Below are positions 16,124-26,000 of a DNA stretch of 64,000 nt, one piece after another (the stretch's first letter is position 1; every line of letters begins with the position of its first letter). Both the position numbers and the translations under genes were made by a program. The stretch is taken from positions 129,956 through 193,955 of the forward strand of contig JAFWJA010000021.1 in NCBI GenBank assembly GCA_017511805.1. Direction: 5' to 3'. The notes under the pieces were generated by a model. That model was not told where the DNA came from. It made no database searches and was given only the letters and a program-made list of their open reading frames with translations. The DNA comes from Bacilli bacterium. Lineage in GTDB: Bacteria; Bacillota_I; Bacilli_A; RF39; UBA660.

Positions 16124-16594
16124 ATGGAAAAGAAGACAGGATATAAAGTATTTAATATAATTAATATTCTTGTAAGCATTGCAATGATGGTTTTAATAGC
16201 TAAATCATATGTAGACATTGGAAAAATAGATGGTTTTTCAGAGTTTATGGGTTCAATACTCCTTTTACTATTCGCTGGAGTGTTAAATTGGTCGTTAGTA
16301 AGTATTATATTTAGTTTCATTTATATAAAAAATAATTTTTCTAAACCAGAAACAAGAACAAATGAGATAGCATTTTATATAGTCGTAGCGTGTTTAACAA
16401 TTCCATCATTCTTTATGTTAGAATTTTTAATGTTTATATTTGGTTGGGGTCAAAAAGATATATTTAATAATAATATTTCTTTTGCTTCACCAGTTACAAT
16501 AATGTATATTATTAGCATTGGAGTTTCTGTATTAAAACTAGTAATTGACCTTATTTTAATCAAAAATAAAAACAATAGTGTTACTGTAAAGTAA
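16124..16594 (+). CDS. Four-helix membrane protein, unknown
   Basis: 156 residues with hydrophobic segments at about 8-26, 43-66, 82-107 and 122-145, separated by short loops. Lys/Asn residues at both ends suggest cytoplasmic termini. Family not recognised. Shine-Dalgarno AAGGAG. It is the last gene of the pyk unit, ending in a long terminator stem that overlaps its own 3' end. Confidence 0.72.
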   Translation: MEKKTGYKVFNIINILVSIAMMVLIAKSYVDIGKIDGFSEFMGSILLLLFAGVLNWSLVSIIFSFIYIKNNFSKPETRTNEIAFYIVVACLTIPSFFMLEFLMFIFGWGQKDIFNNNISFASPVTIMYIISIGVSVLKLVIDLILIKNKNNSVTVK

Positions 16595-16607
16595 TGCTAT
16601 TTTTTAG
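16572..16607 (+). terminator. Terminator of the pyk unit
   Basis: AATAGTGTTAC (16574-16584), loop TGTAAA, GTAATGCTATT (16591-16601), then T-run. The 11-bp stem has two G-T pairs, and the stop codon lies at the loop. Confidence 0.85.
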
Positions 16608-16632
16608 TCAATTTGCGTTCTTTCTTTATATT

Positions 16633-16641
16633 TGTTATAAT
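16633..16641 (+). promoter_or_regulatory. Extended -10 promoter of engB
   Basis: TG-T-TATAAT with the engB start codon at 16665. Confidence 0.7.
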
Positions 16642-16664
16642 TAAAGTGCGTGGGAGAGAGATAT

Positions 16665-17261
16665 ATGAAGATAAACAGTGTTGATCTTACAATAAGCGCA
16701 GTAAGACAAAGTCAATACCCAGAAGATAAAAAACCAGAGTTTCTACTTGTGGGTAGAAGTAATGTAGGGAAAAGTAGTTTTATTAACTCTATTATTGAAA
16801 GAAAGAATTTAGCGCGTATTAGTTCTACACCTGGAAAAACTCAAACATTAAATTTCTATTCAGTAAATAATGATTTTTATTTAGTTGATGTTCCAGGATA
16901 TGGATATGCATCAGTAAGTAAAGAAATGCAAGCTAAATTTGGTATGATGATAGAAGAATATTTAGAAAATAGGGAATTCTTAAAAAGAGTATATATGCTT
17001 GTGGATTTTAGAATAAAACCAACACAAGATGATTTACTTATGTATAACTTTTTAAAATATCATAATTTACCTGTTACAGTTGTTGCGACTAAAGTAGATA
17101 AGGTTAGTAAAAATGAAAGAGATAAACAAATTAATCTTATTAATAGTGAACTTAATTTAGTTGAAACTGATAGATTAGTTTTATTCTCAAATAAAACTAA
17201 ATTAGGTAAATCTGATATTCAAAAAGAAATAGAAGATATAGTATATAAAGAAGAAAAGTAA
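16665..17261 (+). CDS. engB: Ribosome biogenesis GTPase EngB (YsxC/YihA)
   Basis: 198 residues. The TRAFAC GTPase motifs are all present: G1 GRSNVGKSS (about 29-37), G2 in STPGKTQ, G3 DVPGYG (DxxG), G4 TKVD (NKxD form), G5 region LFSNKT. The protein is needed for assembly of the 50S subunit. The start at 16665 (MKINSVDL) follows GGGAGAGAG; the longer GTG reading begins before the Shine-Dalgarno. It lies just before der, which has a related role, though with a terminator and a promoter between them. Confidence 0.95.
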   Translation: MKINSVDLTISAVRQSQYPEDKKPEFLLVGRSNVGKSSFINSIIERKNLARISSTPGKTQTLNFYSVNNDFYLVDVPGYGYASVSKEMQAKFGMMIEEYLENREFLKRVYMLVDFRIKPTQDDLLMYNFLKYHNLPVTVVATKVDKVSKNERDKQINLINSELNLVETDRLVLFSNKTKLGKSDIQKEIEDIVYKEEK

Positions 17262-17279
17262 AAAACTTTTCTTTTTTTT
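17251..17279 (+). terminator. Terminator of engB
   Basis: AAGAAAAGT (17251-17259), 5-base A loop, ACTTTTCTT (17265-17273), T-run. It overlaps the stop codon. Confidence 0.8.
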
Positions 17280-17286
17280 AACTTTT

Positions 17287-17295
17287 TGGTATAAT
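17287..17295 (+). promoter_or_regulatory. Extended -10 promoter of der
   Basis: TG-G-TATAAT, eight bases after the T-run of the engB terminator. The der start is at 17324. Confidence 0.7.
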
Positions 17296-17323
17296 CTTTA
17301 AAGAAAAAAAAGAGGTGATCTAT

Positions 17324-18637
17324 ATGAAACTTCCAACAGTTGCGTTAGTAGGTAGACCTAATGTAGGTAAATCTAGTATTTTTAATCGTATTGTAGGTAG
17401 AAAAATATCTATTATTGAAGATACCCCTGGTGTTACTAGAGATAGAATATATCAAATAGCAAAGTATAAGAATCTTAGATTTAATTTAATAGATACTGGT
17501 GGTATAGATTTATCTGAAGATAAGTTTAATGAAGATATTAAGATGCAAGCAGAAATCGCTATGGATGAAGCCGATGTAATAGTATTTGTAGTGGATGGAA
17601 TTGAAGGAATTAACTCTAATGATATAGTTGTTAGGGACTTATTATATAAATCAAATAAAAAAGTAATTGTCGCAATTAATAAAATAGATGCAAAAGCCGC
17701 TAAAGAAAACGTATATGATTTTTATGAACTAGGTTTTGATAAATATATAGAGATAAGTGCGGAACATGGTACAGGTTTTGATAAATTATTAAATGAAATA
17801 ACAAAAGATTTTCCAGAACAAGAACCAGAAATAGATGATGGTAGAATTAAATTTAGTGTTATAGGCAGACCTAATGTAGGAAAGAGTTCTCTTGTTAATG
17901 CAATACTTAGAGAAGAAAGAGTACTAGTTAGTGATGAATCAGGTACTACTAGAGATTCTATAGATACTGTATTTAATTATGATCATGAAGAATATGTAGT
18001 TATAGATACAGCAGGTTTAAGAAAAAAGGGTAAGATTTATGAATCAGTTGAGAAGTATAGTTTAATTAGAACTATGAAATCAATTGAGAGAAGTGATGTA
18101 TGTGTTATTGTTATTAATGCTGCTGAAGGTGTTATAGAACATGATAAACATATCGCATCATACGCACTTGAAGCTGGTAAACCAATAGTATTAGTAGTTA
18201 ATAAATGGGATCTTATGAAAGATGCTGATATGAAGAAATATACTGAAGAACTAAGAGGAGAATTTCAATTCTTAAGTTATGTTCCAATAGTATTCTTAAG
18301 TGCATTAACTAATAGTAGAATTCATTTATTAATGCCTGAAATAATAAAAGTATATAATAATTCTAGAAAGACTATTAAAACTAGTATTATTAATAATGTT
18401 ATTAGAGATGCATATGATTTAAATCCAGCACCTTCTTATAAAGGTAAGAGATTAAAAATATATTATGTAGTTCAAGTAGGAGTAGCTCCAATTAGATTTA
18501 ATTTATTTGTTAATGATAAAGGTCTAGTACATTTCTCATATCTAAGATATTTAGAAAATAAAATAAGAGAAAGTATAGATTTAGAAGGTACTCCAATAGA
18601 ACTTAATTTTAAGAACAAGGGAGAAAAGGACATATAG
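17324..18637 (+). CDS. der: GTPase Der (EngA)
   Basis: 437 residues with the diagnostic two tandem GTPase domains and a C-terminal KH-like domain. Domain 1 has GRPNVGKSS, DTGG and NKID; domain 2 (about 175-345) has GRPNVGKSS, DTAG and NKWD. The KH-like domain ends with KIYYVVQVGVAPIRFNLFVN. It is essential for 50S ribosome assembly. The start at 17324 follows AGAGGTGAT. In Bacillus der also lies upstream of spoIVA and hbs, and that order is kept here. Confidence 0.97.
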   Translation: MKLPTVALVGRPNVGKSSIFNRIVGRKISIIEDTPGVTRDRIYQIAKYKNLRFNLIDTGGIDLSEDKFNEDIKMQAEIAMDEADVIVFVVDGIEGINSNDIVVRDLLYKSNKKVIVAINKIDAKAAKENVYDFYELGFDKYIEISAEHGTGFDKLLNEITKDFPEQEPEIDDGRIKFSVIGRPNVGKSSLVNAILREERVLVSDESGTTRDSIDTVFNYDHEEYVVIDTAGLRKKGKIYESVEKYSLIRTMKSIERSDVCVIVINAAEGVIEHDKHIASYALEAGKPIVLVVNKWDLMKDADMKKYTEELRGEFQFLSYVPIVFLSALTNSRIHLLMPEIIKVYNNSRKTIKTSIINNVIRDAYDLNPAPSYKGKRLKIYYVVQVGVAPIRFNLFVNDKGLVHFSYLRYLENKIRESIDLEGTPIELNFKNKGEKDI

Positions 18638-18647
18638 TCCTTTTTTT
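18622..18647 (+). terminator. Terminator of der
   Basis: AAAAGGAC (18624-18631), loop ATATA, GTCCTTTT (18637-18644), T-run, overlapping the stop codon. Confidence 0.8.
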
Positions 18648-18693
18648 GTGTCATAAATAGGTGTTTGTCATATATTACTTTAGAGGTGATTAT

Positions 18694-18936
18694 ATGAACT
18701 TAAGTGATAGTTTTTTTAATAAAGTAGAAAGGAAGACTAATGTTAAAAAGAGTACTATTATGAGTTTAGCTAAGAAATTACAAGGTGATAATATGAAGGA
18801 TGAGAATACTTTAAGAGAGGTAATACAAGAACTTAGTGAAATGACTGGAAAAGAAGTAAGTAAAGAACAAGAAGATAAGATTATTAGCACTGTTATTAAT
18901 GATAAAGTACCTGATAATTTAGATAAAATGTTGTAA
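18694..18936 (+). CDS. spoVIF: Stage VI sporulation protein F
   Basis: 80 residues. The sequence follows the SpoVIF (YjcC, PF14069) pattern throughout: FFNKVERKTNVKKSTIMSLA, then REVIQELSEMTGKEVSKEQE and a C-terminal INDKVPDNLDKML. In Bacillus it is a late mother-cell protein needed for proper coat assembly and spore resistance. The start at 18694 follows AGAGGTGAT; the upstream extension lies in the promoter region. It is followed by spoIVA, and the spoIVA promoter overlaps its stop codon. A CATATATT about 25 bases upstream is a possible sigma-E/K -10, but the spacing to an ATA -35 is short. Confidence 0.88.
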   Translation: MNLSDSFFNKVERKTNVKKSTIMSLAKKLQGDNMKDENTLREVIQELSEMTGKEVSKEQEDKIISTVINDKVPDNLDKML

Positions 18937-18961
18937 TAACTTTCTTTATTATTCATATAGT
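18936..18961 (+). promoter_or_regulatory. Sigma-E-like promoter of spoIVA
   Basis: ATA (18936-18938), 15-base spacer, CATATAGT (18954-18961). This fits the mother-cell sigma-E pattern of an ATA-containing -35 and a CATA-type -10. The start codon is 23 bases beyond. There is no sigma-A-like -10 at this spot. Confidence 0.6.
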
Positions 18962-18983
18962 TTAGTAAGAAAGTAGGGATTAT

Positions 18984-20453
18984 ATGGATAAGAAAGATAT
19001 TATTAAAAGTATAGGAGCCAGAACTAATGGTGATATATATTTAGGTGTAGTAGGAGCGGTACGTACAGGTAAATCTACATTTATAAAGAAATTTATAGAG
19101 AATTTAGTTGTACCTAATATTACAGATGAATATGAAAAGAAAAGGTGTTTAGATGAAATACCTCAAACATCAGGTGGTAAAACTATTATGACAATAGAAC
19201 CTAAGTTTATACCTAGTACTGCCGCTAAAATAAAGGTTGATGATTTTACTTCAAGTATTAGGTTAGTAGATTCTGTTGGTTATGTTATTCCTCAAGCAAA
19301 AGGGTATGAAGATGAAATGGGAGAACCTAGAATGGTTAAGACTCCTTGGTATGATGAAGATATTCCTTTTATAGAAGCCGCAGAAATAGGTACTGAAAAA
19401 GTAATAAGAGATCATTCTACTATAGGTATAGTAGTAACAACAGATGGATCTATTGGAGATATACCTAGATCTGGTTATATAGAAGCAGAAAAGAATGTAG
19501 TTAGTGAATTAAAAGAAATAGGTAAACCATTTATAGTGATACTTAATACTACTCATCCAACAGAAAGAGAGACTATTACTCTAAGTGAAAAGATGAGAAA
19601 TGAATATGATGTACCAGTTATACCTATATCAATAGAGAATATGAATGAAAAAGATATAATTGGTATATTAAAAGAAGCTTTATATGAATTCCCAGTTCTA
19701 AATGTTAAAGTAAGAATTCCAGACTGGATTGGATCATTAAAGAGTACCCATCCAATAAAAAGTATTTATATAAATCAAATTAAAGAAAGTGTTATAGAAG
19801 TAGATAAACTTAGAGATGTAGAAACTATTAATAATCATTTTACAGAGTGTGATCAAATAGAAAAGGCATATGTATCTAATGTAGATTCATCTACTGGTGA
19901 AGTTACTATTACTCTAAGCGCACCAAATAATTTATATGATGAGGTACTAAAAGAAGTAATAGGTACAAGTATAAATAGTAGAGCTAAACTACTAACTATA
20001 TTCCAAGATTATAATGATACTAAAGAAGAGTTTGAAGAATATAAAAATGCATTAAAGATGGTTAAGAGTACTGGTTATGGAATAGCAATTCCCACAATAA
20101 AAGATATGAAATTAGATAAACCAGAGATTATTAAACAAAATGGTAGATATGGTGTCAAACTTAAAGCTGTCGCATCATCAATACACATGATTAAAGTAGA
20201 TGTAGAAAGTACATTTGAACCTATAATAGGATCTGAGATACAATGTAAAGAATTAATTGATTATTTAAGTAAAGATAATAATGAAGATATATGGAAAAGT
20301 GAGATATTTGGAAGAAGTTTAGATAGTATTGTACAAGAAGGAATACAAGCTAAATTATCATTAATGCCAGATAATTTGCGATTTAAATTACAAAATACTT
20401 TATCAAAAGTAGTAAACAAAGGGTCAAATAACATAATTGCTATTGTTTTATAA
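18984..20453 (+). CDS. spoIVA: Stage IV sporulation protein A (spore-coat basement ATPase)
   Basis: 489 residues, family length. The N-terminus DKKDIIKSIGARTNGDIYLG leads into Walker A GAVRTGKST at 24-32. A Walker B-like DSVGYV and the long helical middle and C-terminal domains of SpoIVA follow. SpoIVA binds and hydrolyses ATP and polymerises irreversibly on the forespore surface, forming the base on which the coat is built. It is expressed in the mother cell, which agrees with the sigma-E-like promoter. The C-terminus NNIIAIVL keeps the short hydrophobic end used for membrane targeting through SpoVM. It marks the organism as an endospore former. Confidence 0.97.
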   Translation: MDKKDIIKSIGARTNGDIYLGVVGAVRTGKSTFIKKFIENLVVPNITDEYEKKRCLDEIPQTSGGKTIMTIEPKFIPSTAAKIKVDDFTSSIRLVDSVGYVIPQAKGYEDEMGEPRMVKTPWYDEDIPFIEAAEIGTEKVIRDHSTIGIVVTTDGSIGDIPRSGYIEAEKNVVSELKEIGKPFIVILNTTHPTERETITLSEKMRNEYDVPVIPISIENMNEKDIIGILKEALYEFPVLNVKVRIPDWIGSLKSTHPIKSIYINQIKESVIEVDKLRDVETINNHFTECDQIEKAYVSNVDSSTGEVTITLSAPNNLYDEVLKEVIGTSINSRAKLLTIFQDYNDTKEEFEEYKNALKMVKSTGYGIAIPTIKDMKLDKPEIIKQNGRYGVKLKAVASSIHMIKVDVESTFEPIIGSEIQCKELIDYLSKDNNEDIWKSEIFGRSLDSIVQEGIQAKLSLMPDNLRFKLQNTLSKVVNKGSNNIIAIVL

Positions 20454-20472
20454 CTTTAAATTACTATAAATG

Positions 20473-20481
20473 TGTTATAAT
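20473..20481 (+). promoter_or_regulatory. Extended -10 promoter of the DUF1292-like gene
   Basis: TG-T-TATAAT, with the start codon at 20506 and Shine-Dalgarno TGGAGGTG between. Confidence 0.65.
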
Positions 20482-20505
20482 AACGATATAGTGTGGAGGT
20501 GTTCT

Positions 20506-20808
20506 ATGATTTATACTGGTGGAAAAACATTTAATATGATAGATGAACACGGAAAAGAATATGAAGCAAAAGTTATAAAAAGAATGAAAGTAAAAGATAC
20601 CGATTTAGAATACTTAATCTATTCATTACCTGATGAAACTGATACTAGAGATGTACCAGAAGAAGAAAAAAAGGTCTTAATTCTTGCAGCTAGAATAGAA
20701 AAGAACGATAATGGAGAAGAAGAATTAGTTGATTTAGATAATGAAAATGAAAGAATTGCGGTATTTGAAGCTTTTAATGAATTTTATAAAAGAACACTAT
20801 CAGAATAA
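20506..20808 (+). CDS. DUF1292-like small protein
   Basis: 100 residues. The pattern FNMIDEHGKEYEAKVIKRMKV, then LEYLIYSLPD, LILAARIEKNDNGEEELVDL and a final helix VFEAFNEFYKR is that of the DUF1292 (YrzB) family of small acidic beta-rich proteins. Function unknown. The start at 20506 follows TGGAGGTG; upstream residues come from the promoter. It lies between spoIVA and a coiled-coil gene, with 26 bases to the latter. Confidence 0.7.
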   Translation: MIYTGGKTFNMIDEHGKEYEAKVIKRMKVKDTDLEYLIYSLPDETDTRDVPEEEKKVLILAARIEKNDNGEEELVDLDNENERIAVFEAFNEFYKRTLSE

Positions 20809-20834
20809 TAGTAATAAGGGAAGTGACTATTAAA

Positions 20835-22487
20835 ATGGATGAAAAAACTTTTTTTGAAAAATTAGATAGATTTGAAGAAATATATAATATAGAGTTAGAA
20901 AAAGTACAAAAAGAAATCGAAAAAAAACGTGAGGAATATAAAGCAGAAACAAAATCACTTGAGAAGTTAAGAATAGCTCGTGAAATAACAGTAAAAGAAA
21001 AAGAACTTGCTTCACTTGAAAAAGAACTTAAAGAACTAATAGAGGTTTTAACTAAAAACTTAACACGTGATTATGCTTTAAAAATTGTTAAAAGAGAGAT
21101 AACAGCAACAAACGATATATTAACTGACTTAAAAAAAGAATTAAATGATGCAAAAGTACAATTAGAAAAGGATATAGAAGTATTTAAAAATGAAACAGAT
21201 CCTGATAAACAAAAACTTATAAGTCAAAAGGTAATTAAGTCAAAAAAGAAAAAACAAGATAAAGAAGCCGAAGTACGTGAATGCGAAGATTTTATTAATA
21301 ATCTTGAATCAATTAAAACTGGAAAAGACGCATATAACTTTTTAAAAACTGCAATAGGTAGTTCTTTTATATCAGCTGAAGAACCAGAAATAGAAGAAGA
21401 AAAATCATTAGAAGAAGAATATAATGAATATCAAGGTTTATTGGTTGAAATAGATGAAATAAGTGATAAGATAGATGAATTAACTCAAAAGAGAGACGCT
21501 ATTAAATCTAAAGCAAAAGCAGAGAATAAATTATCAACACAAAACTATTTGGAACTTAAGCGACTTAAGGTAGAATTAAAACGACTAACAGATGAAAAAG
21601 ATATCAACGATACCAAAGCTAGAATAGATGAATTAGAAAGACCAATGTTACAAGTTGAAATATTAAATGATGCAATTGAGAAAGCAACAAAGGAAAAAGT
21701 TGAACTTTTAGAAAAGAAGGTAGCTAAAGAAGAAAAATTAAACGGTATGATTAATTTTAGCAATGCGCCATTAATTACTGAAAGAATGTTAATGGATAAT
21801 CATGCTTATTTAAAAGATTTAGTTACACAATTAGACGCTGTTAATGCTGTAATTGATAATAAGAACAAAGAATTAGAAACAGCTCCTGCTGCAGATAAAG
21901 CAAAAATTGCAAGGGAGATTACAGAAGCAAAATCTAAAAAAGCAGCAATTTTACGTGCGTACAAACAAGTTGATACTAAGATTACTGAACTTGAATCATT
22001 AAAAACAGGAACAGAAGCATTATCGTATTTAGCTGATCAAGAAGATATTCCTTTTGTTAAAAAAAGAACAGTTGATAAAGTTAAAACTGGTTTTAAAGCA
22101 ATTGTAGAAGAAGCTGGTAGACAAATAAAAGATACTAGACAAAATACTGAACAAGATTTAGAAGAAGAAGAAAAGACTGTTGAAAAAAAGCCATTACTAA
22201 AAACAGCTAGAAATTTAGTAGCTAAAGGAATTAATACAGGACTTACAAAATTAGCGGAAAAAGTAGGCGATAAATATACTGATCCTGAAATGGTAGAACA
22301 AAGTAAACGTTTCCAAGAACAATGTATTGCTAGACAAGAAGAAAAAGAAAGAATTAAAGAAGAAAAAGCAAAGGAAAAAAAGAAGGATGCAGTGTTAGAA
22401 GACATAGAAAAACAAAGAAGAAAAATGGAAGAAGAGAAGAGAAAAATAGCATTATCTAGTACTGGAAGTCCTAAATCTAAGAAATAA
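20835..22487 (+). CDS. Long coiled-coil protein, unknown
   Basis: 550 residues, almost entirely charged heptad-like helix (for example QKEIEKKREEYKAETKSLE and IDEISDKIDELTQKRDAIKS), with a less charged middle near 300-345. The Lys/Ala-rich tail (about 420-550) includes ARNLVAKGINTGLTKLAEKV. No signal peptide or membrane helix. It uses clearly more CGN arginine codons than the AGA-dominated genes around it. The start at 20835 is preferred over an in-frame GTG at 20823, which overlaps AAGGGAAG. Position between spoIVA and hup suggests, but does not prove, a sporulation or nucleoid role. Confidence 0.7.
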   Translation: MDEKTFFEKLDRFEEIYNIELEKVQKEIEKKREEYKAETKSLEKLRIAREITVKEKELASLEKELKELIEVLTKNLTRDYALKIVKREITATNDILTDLKKELNDAKVQLEKDIEVFKNETDPDKQKLISQKVIKSKKKKQDKEAEVRECEDFINNLESIKTGKDAYNFLKTAIGSSFISAEEPEIEEEKSLEEEYNEYQGLLVEIDEISDKIDELTQKRDAIKSKAKAENKLSTQNYLELKRLKVELKRLTDEKDINDTKARIDELERPMLQVEILNDAIEKATKEKVELLEKKVAKEEKLNGMINFSNAPLITERMLMDNHAYLKDLVTQLDAVNAVIDNKNKELETAPAADKAKIAREITEAKSKKAAILRAYKQVDTKITELESLKTGTEALSYLADQEDIPFVKKRTVDKVKTGFKAIVEEAGRQIKDTRQNTEQDLEEEEKTVEKKPLLKTARNLVAKGINTGLTKLAEKVGDKYTDPEMVEQSKRFQEQCIARQEEKERIKEEKAKEKKKDAVLEDIEKQRRKMEEEKRKIALSSTGSPKSKK

Positions 22488-22492
22488 TTATG

Positions 22493-22526
22493 TAAAAAAA
22501 CCACAAAATGGTGGTTTTTTCTTTAT
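22493..22526 (+). terminator. Terminator of the coiled-coil gene
   Basis: AAACCAC (22498-22504), 6-base loop, GTGGTTT (22511-22517), T-run. Confidence 0.85.
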
Positions 22527-22542
22527 TTTTTAACAAAAAGTA

Positions 22543-22571
22543 TTGATTTTATTAGTAAAAAATGGTATCTT
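22543..22571 (+). promoter_or_regulatory. Promoter and leader of the HU gene
   Basis: TTGATT (22543-22548), 17-base spacer, TG-G-TATCTT (TATCTT at 22566-22571). The roughly 47-base leader is longer than most in this window. It begins with a hairpin, TAAGCA / TGCTTA (22579-22596), and ends in CGGAGGT. Confidence 0.6.
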
Positions 22572-22624
22572 ATATTTGTAAGCATAGAGGTGCTTATTAG
22601 GAAAGTCAAACGGAGGTAATTAAA

Positions 22625-22900
22625 ATGACAAAACAAGAATTTATCGATGCAATTGCAGCTAAATCAGGATTAACAAAGGCTGATTCATCAAGAGCTTTAG
22701 AAGCTTTCATCAGTACTGTTACTGAGACTTTAAAGAAAGGTGACAAAGTTACTTTAACTGGATTTGGTGTATTCAGCGTATCTAGTAGAGCAGCTAGAAG
22801 CGGAAGAAATCCAAGAACTGGAGAAGTAGTTAAAATTGCTGCTAGTAAATCTGTTAAATTTAAAACAGGTTCTAAATTAAAAGAAGCAGTTAATAAGTAA
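22625..22900 (+). CDS. hup: DNA-binding protein HU
   Basis: 91 residues, the standard HU length. MTKQEFIDAIAAKSGLTKADSSRALEAF is the N-terminal helix pair. The DNA-contacting arm is SSRAARSGRNPRTGEVVKIAAS, close to the classic GRNPxTGE signature. It ends in the usual KFKTGSKLKEAVN helix. HU is an abundant homodimeric architectural protein that bends DNA. It lies downstream of spoIVA as in Bacillus (hbs). The strong Shine-Dalgarno CGGAGGT suits high expression. Confidence 0.98.
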   Translation: MTKQEFIDAIAAKSGLTKADSSRALEAFISTVTETLKKGDKVTLTGFGVFSVSSRAARSGRNPRTGEVVKIAASKSVKFKTGSKLKEAVNK

Positions 22901-22902
22901 TA

Positions 22903-22936
22903 AAAAAAGCCATTAAAAAATGGCTTTTTCTTTTGC
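22903..22936 (+). terminator. Terminator of hup
   Basis: AAAAAGCCAT, 6-base loop, ATGGCTTTTT (22905-22929), then more T. Confidence 0.85.
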
Positions 22937-23073
22937 TTTTTTTTCATAATACTAGTATAATATTATATATAATAGGATAACTATAACCATATATTATTAT
23001 TACTATAACTAATTGGTATTTTACTATTATTTTATATGATTTTATTATAATCTTTATGAAAAAGGGGTGTCTT

Positions 23074-26000
23074 ATGAATAAGATTTTCTCAATTGATAAT
23101 TATTCAGTTATTGAAGATGATGATAATTATTATTATTTTAGGTGTTTAGAAGATATTGATATAGAAGCAATTGAAAAAGGTAAAGTCAGTATTTCAGGTA
23201 AGTCATTTGATAAATTAGTAACATATAGAGAAAAATATAATGAAACACATTTATCTCCTTCTCGTTTTACTGAAACTAGTACTATTTCTTTAGATGAAAT
23301 GTGGAGTCATATTAAGAAAAATTTCTTTCAAGGTACAAATTGCGTTTCATTTTCTACAAATTGTAATGTTTCTATAGATTATGATTCTGGTAACTCAAAA
23401 TATTTGATGATTAAAGTACCTAAAACAGGTGTGGATAATATTTATTTAGCTGGTCAATATATGGTATCTGAATTAGATAAATATATTGAAAATGTAATTA
23501 CTACTTTATCACCACTAGATGAATGTATCCCTTTAATATCAAGAATAAGAGAGATTAATAGTAATTCTGAATTAAGAAAATATATAAGTGAGATAATTAA
23601 AAACTATAATTATTCTGATTCTGATAATATTTTAAAGAGATTTGATGATAAACAATTCTTTAATGAAGAACAACAACTTGAATATAATAAGATAATTGCA
23701 AAATTATCTGTTTTAGAATTGTTTGAAAAGATAGATAATATTCTTCCTAGAACAAATATGAATTCTAGTTTATTATCTACAATTTCTATGGCATATTCTT
23801 CAGGAGAAGTAATTGTATATAATGGAATTATACCTAGTGACAATATGGTTGTATCTAAAACTATTATTGATTTATTTTCTTTACTTCAACAAGCTGAAGA
23901 TAAAGATAGAAATAATGAAAAAATAAAAGAACTTAAAAGATTAGTATTAAAATACGCTTTAGAAGGTTATGACTTAATTAGTGAAAATGGAGTACTTTAT
24001 TTTGGTAATGATAAAGATAGGGTAAAAATAGGTATATCTGATTATAGTTTGTTATTACCAGAAAACGATGTAGATTTTAAAAAGCAAGTATCACTTAGAG
24101 AAGTATATGATCTAACACATGGACAAATACCATATAACAAAGCAAAAACAGCATTAGATTTTACAGTTAATGCTGCTAAATCTAAGATAAAAACTTATGA
24201 GTTATTTAATATATTAAGAATAATATCAAAGGAAATAGATGCTGATTCTATTATAGATAGAATGGAAAAGGAAACTTATGCCATTGATTCTAGAATTATT
24301 AATAGAAGAAATAACTCTGGAACAAGAATTTGTGAATCAGTAAATATTGACATGAATGAAACTAGAAGACAGGTATTTAATAGATCTGAACAAGATAAAA
24401 TGCTATCTTATATAAATAGATTATCAAGTGATAATTTACGTTTGCTTATAAGTAGTGATGGTTTAAGAATAGAGAAAAATTTATGTGAAACAATATTAGA
24501 TAGTTCTTCAGTAGTTGGAATAAATGAATATTACGCTACTACAATAATTGATCAAATTGATTTTTATAAAATATTTAAAGAAGAAAGAGATTTAACTGAA
24601 GAAGAACGTAATATTTTAATATCTAGATTATCTAGTATTGATTGTTATAGACTATATACCTCTTTTGAAAAACTAGGAATATCAAGAGATATTATTAATA
24701 GTATAATATTTAATTTATTAGTAGAAGATGGCTTTAAAGACTATAATTTATTAGAATTATCTAATGCACCAGATATAGATGAGATAGTTGCGAAGAATAT
24801 AAGCAATTTTAATACTAAAATTACTCCTCTTAGAGTAGATAGAGCACTTGGTGTTGTTGATAACATAAATATGGTAGAAAATTCTTATATTAGTCTTAGA
24901 GATTATCAACAAGATGCTTTAGATAGTATAGAGGCTATATTTAATGATAAAAGATTTGCGGGAGTAATTTTACCAACAGGAGCAGGAAAGTCTTTTGTTG
25001 CAATGGCAGAAATGCTTAAATATCAAAAAAAGAATATTATTTATTATGCTCCTAATACAGGTATTTTAGCGCAAGTTAAGAAACATATTTTAAGAAATAT
25101 AATTGGTTTAGAAGTAATAACAGATGAAGAGAAAAAAGAAAGAATAAAAAATGGAGAAATAATTAATAAGAATATAGTTACTTTAAGTGAAGCAGATGAC
25201 ATAATAAAAACAGTATTTCCTCATTTAAAATTCTATTGTTATCAAGGATTATTACATAAGGATGAAGAATTTTTAAGATCACATGATGCTGATTTAATTA
25301 TTTTTGATGAATTACATAGAACAGGTGCGGATGAATGGAATCATAGAGTTAAAGCACTTATTAATAATAATCCAAATGCTAAGATATTAGGTATAACTGC
25401 AACACCAGTAAGAGATGATGCATCTCATAAAGATATGATGTTTGAGTTTGCTTTATTATCTGGTGATTATTCAGAAGAAGAATTGATTCGAAAACAATAT
25501 TTAGCATCAGAATTATATTTAACAGATGCGATGCAAGAAGGAATAGTAGTTATTCCAAATCTTATTACTTTTGATTATACTTTAGATTCTACTGATGAAT
25601 TTAAAGAATTGAAAGTAATGAAAGAAAAAGCAAAAACAGTAGAAGCTAGAGAAAAAATAGAATCAAATTACTTAGAGATGCTTGAAATAATAAAGAATTC
25701 TGAGAAAAAAGGAATGAGTACTCTAGTAAAAGAAGCTATTGAAAATAATGGTAAGAGAAAAAATGGTAAGTATATAATTTTCTTACCTATGAATAGTACA
25801 GATAAGACAACAATAGAATATATTAAAGAACAAATGGGACTTGTTAGAGAATACTTTTCATTAATAGATCCTGATCCAGAAATGAGTTTTCTATATAGTG
25901 ATAGAGGAGATAATAAAGATAATGATAAAATAATTGAAGAATTTGAAAAAGAATCAGATCATTTAAAGTTAATATTTGCTCTAAATATGCTTAATGAAGG

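Noticed and set aside
22037..22947. Minus-strand frames at 22037-22504 and 22606-22947
   Set aside because: They run antisense to the coiled-coil gene and HU, cross the terminators of those genes and have no start signals. The coding strand is clear from protein similarity.
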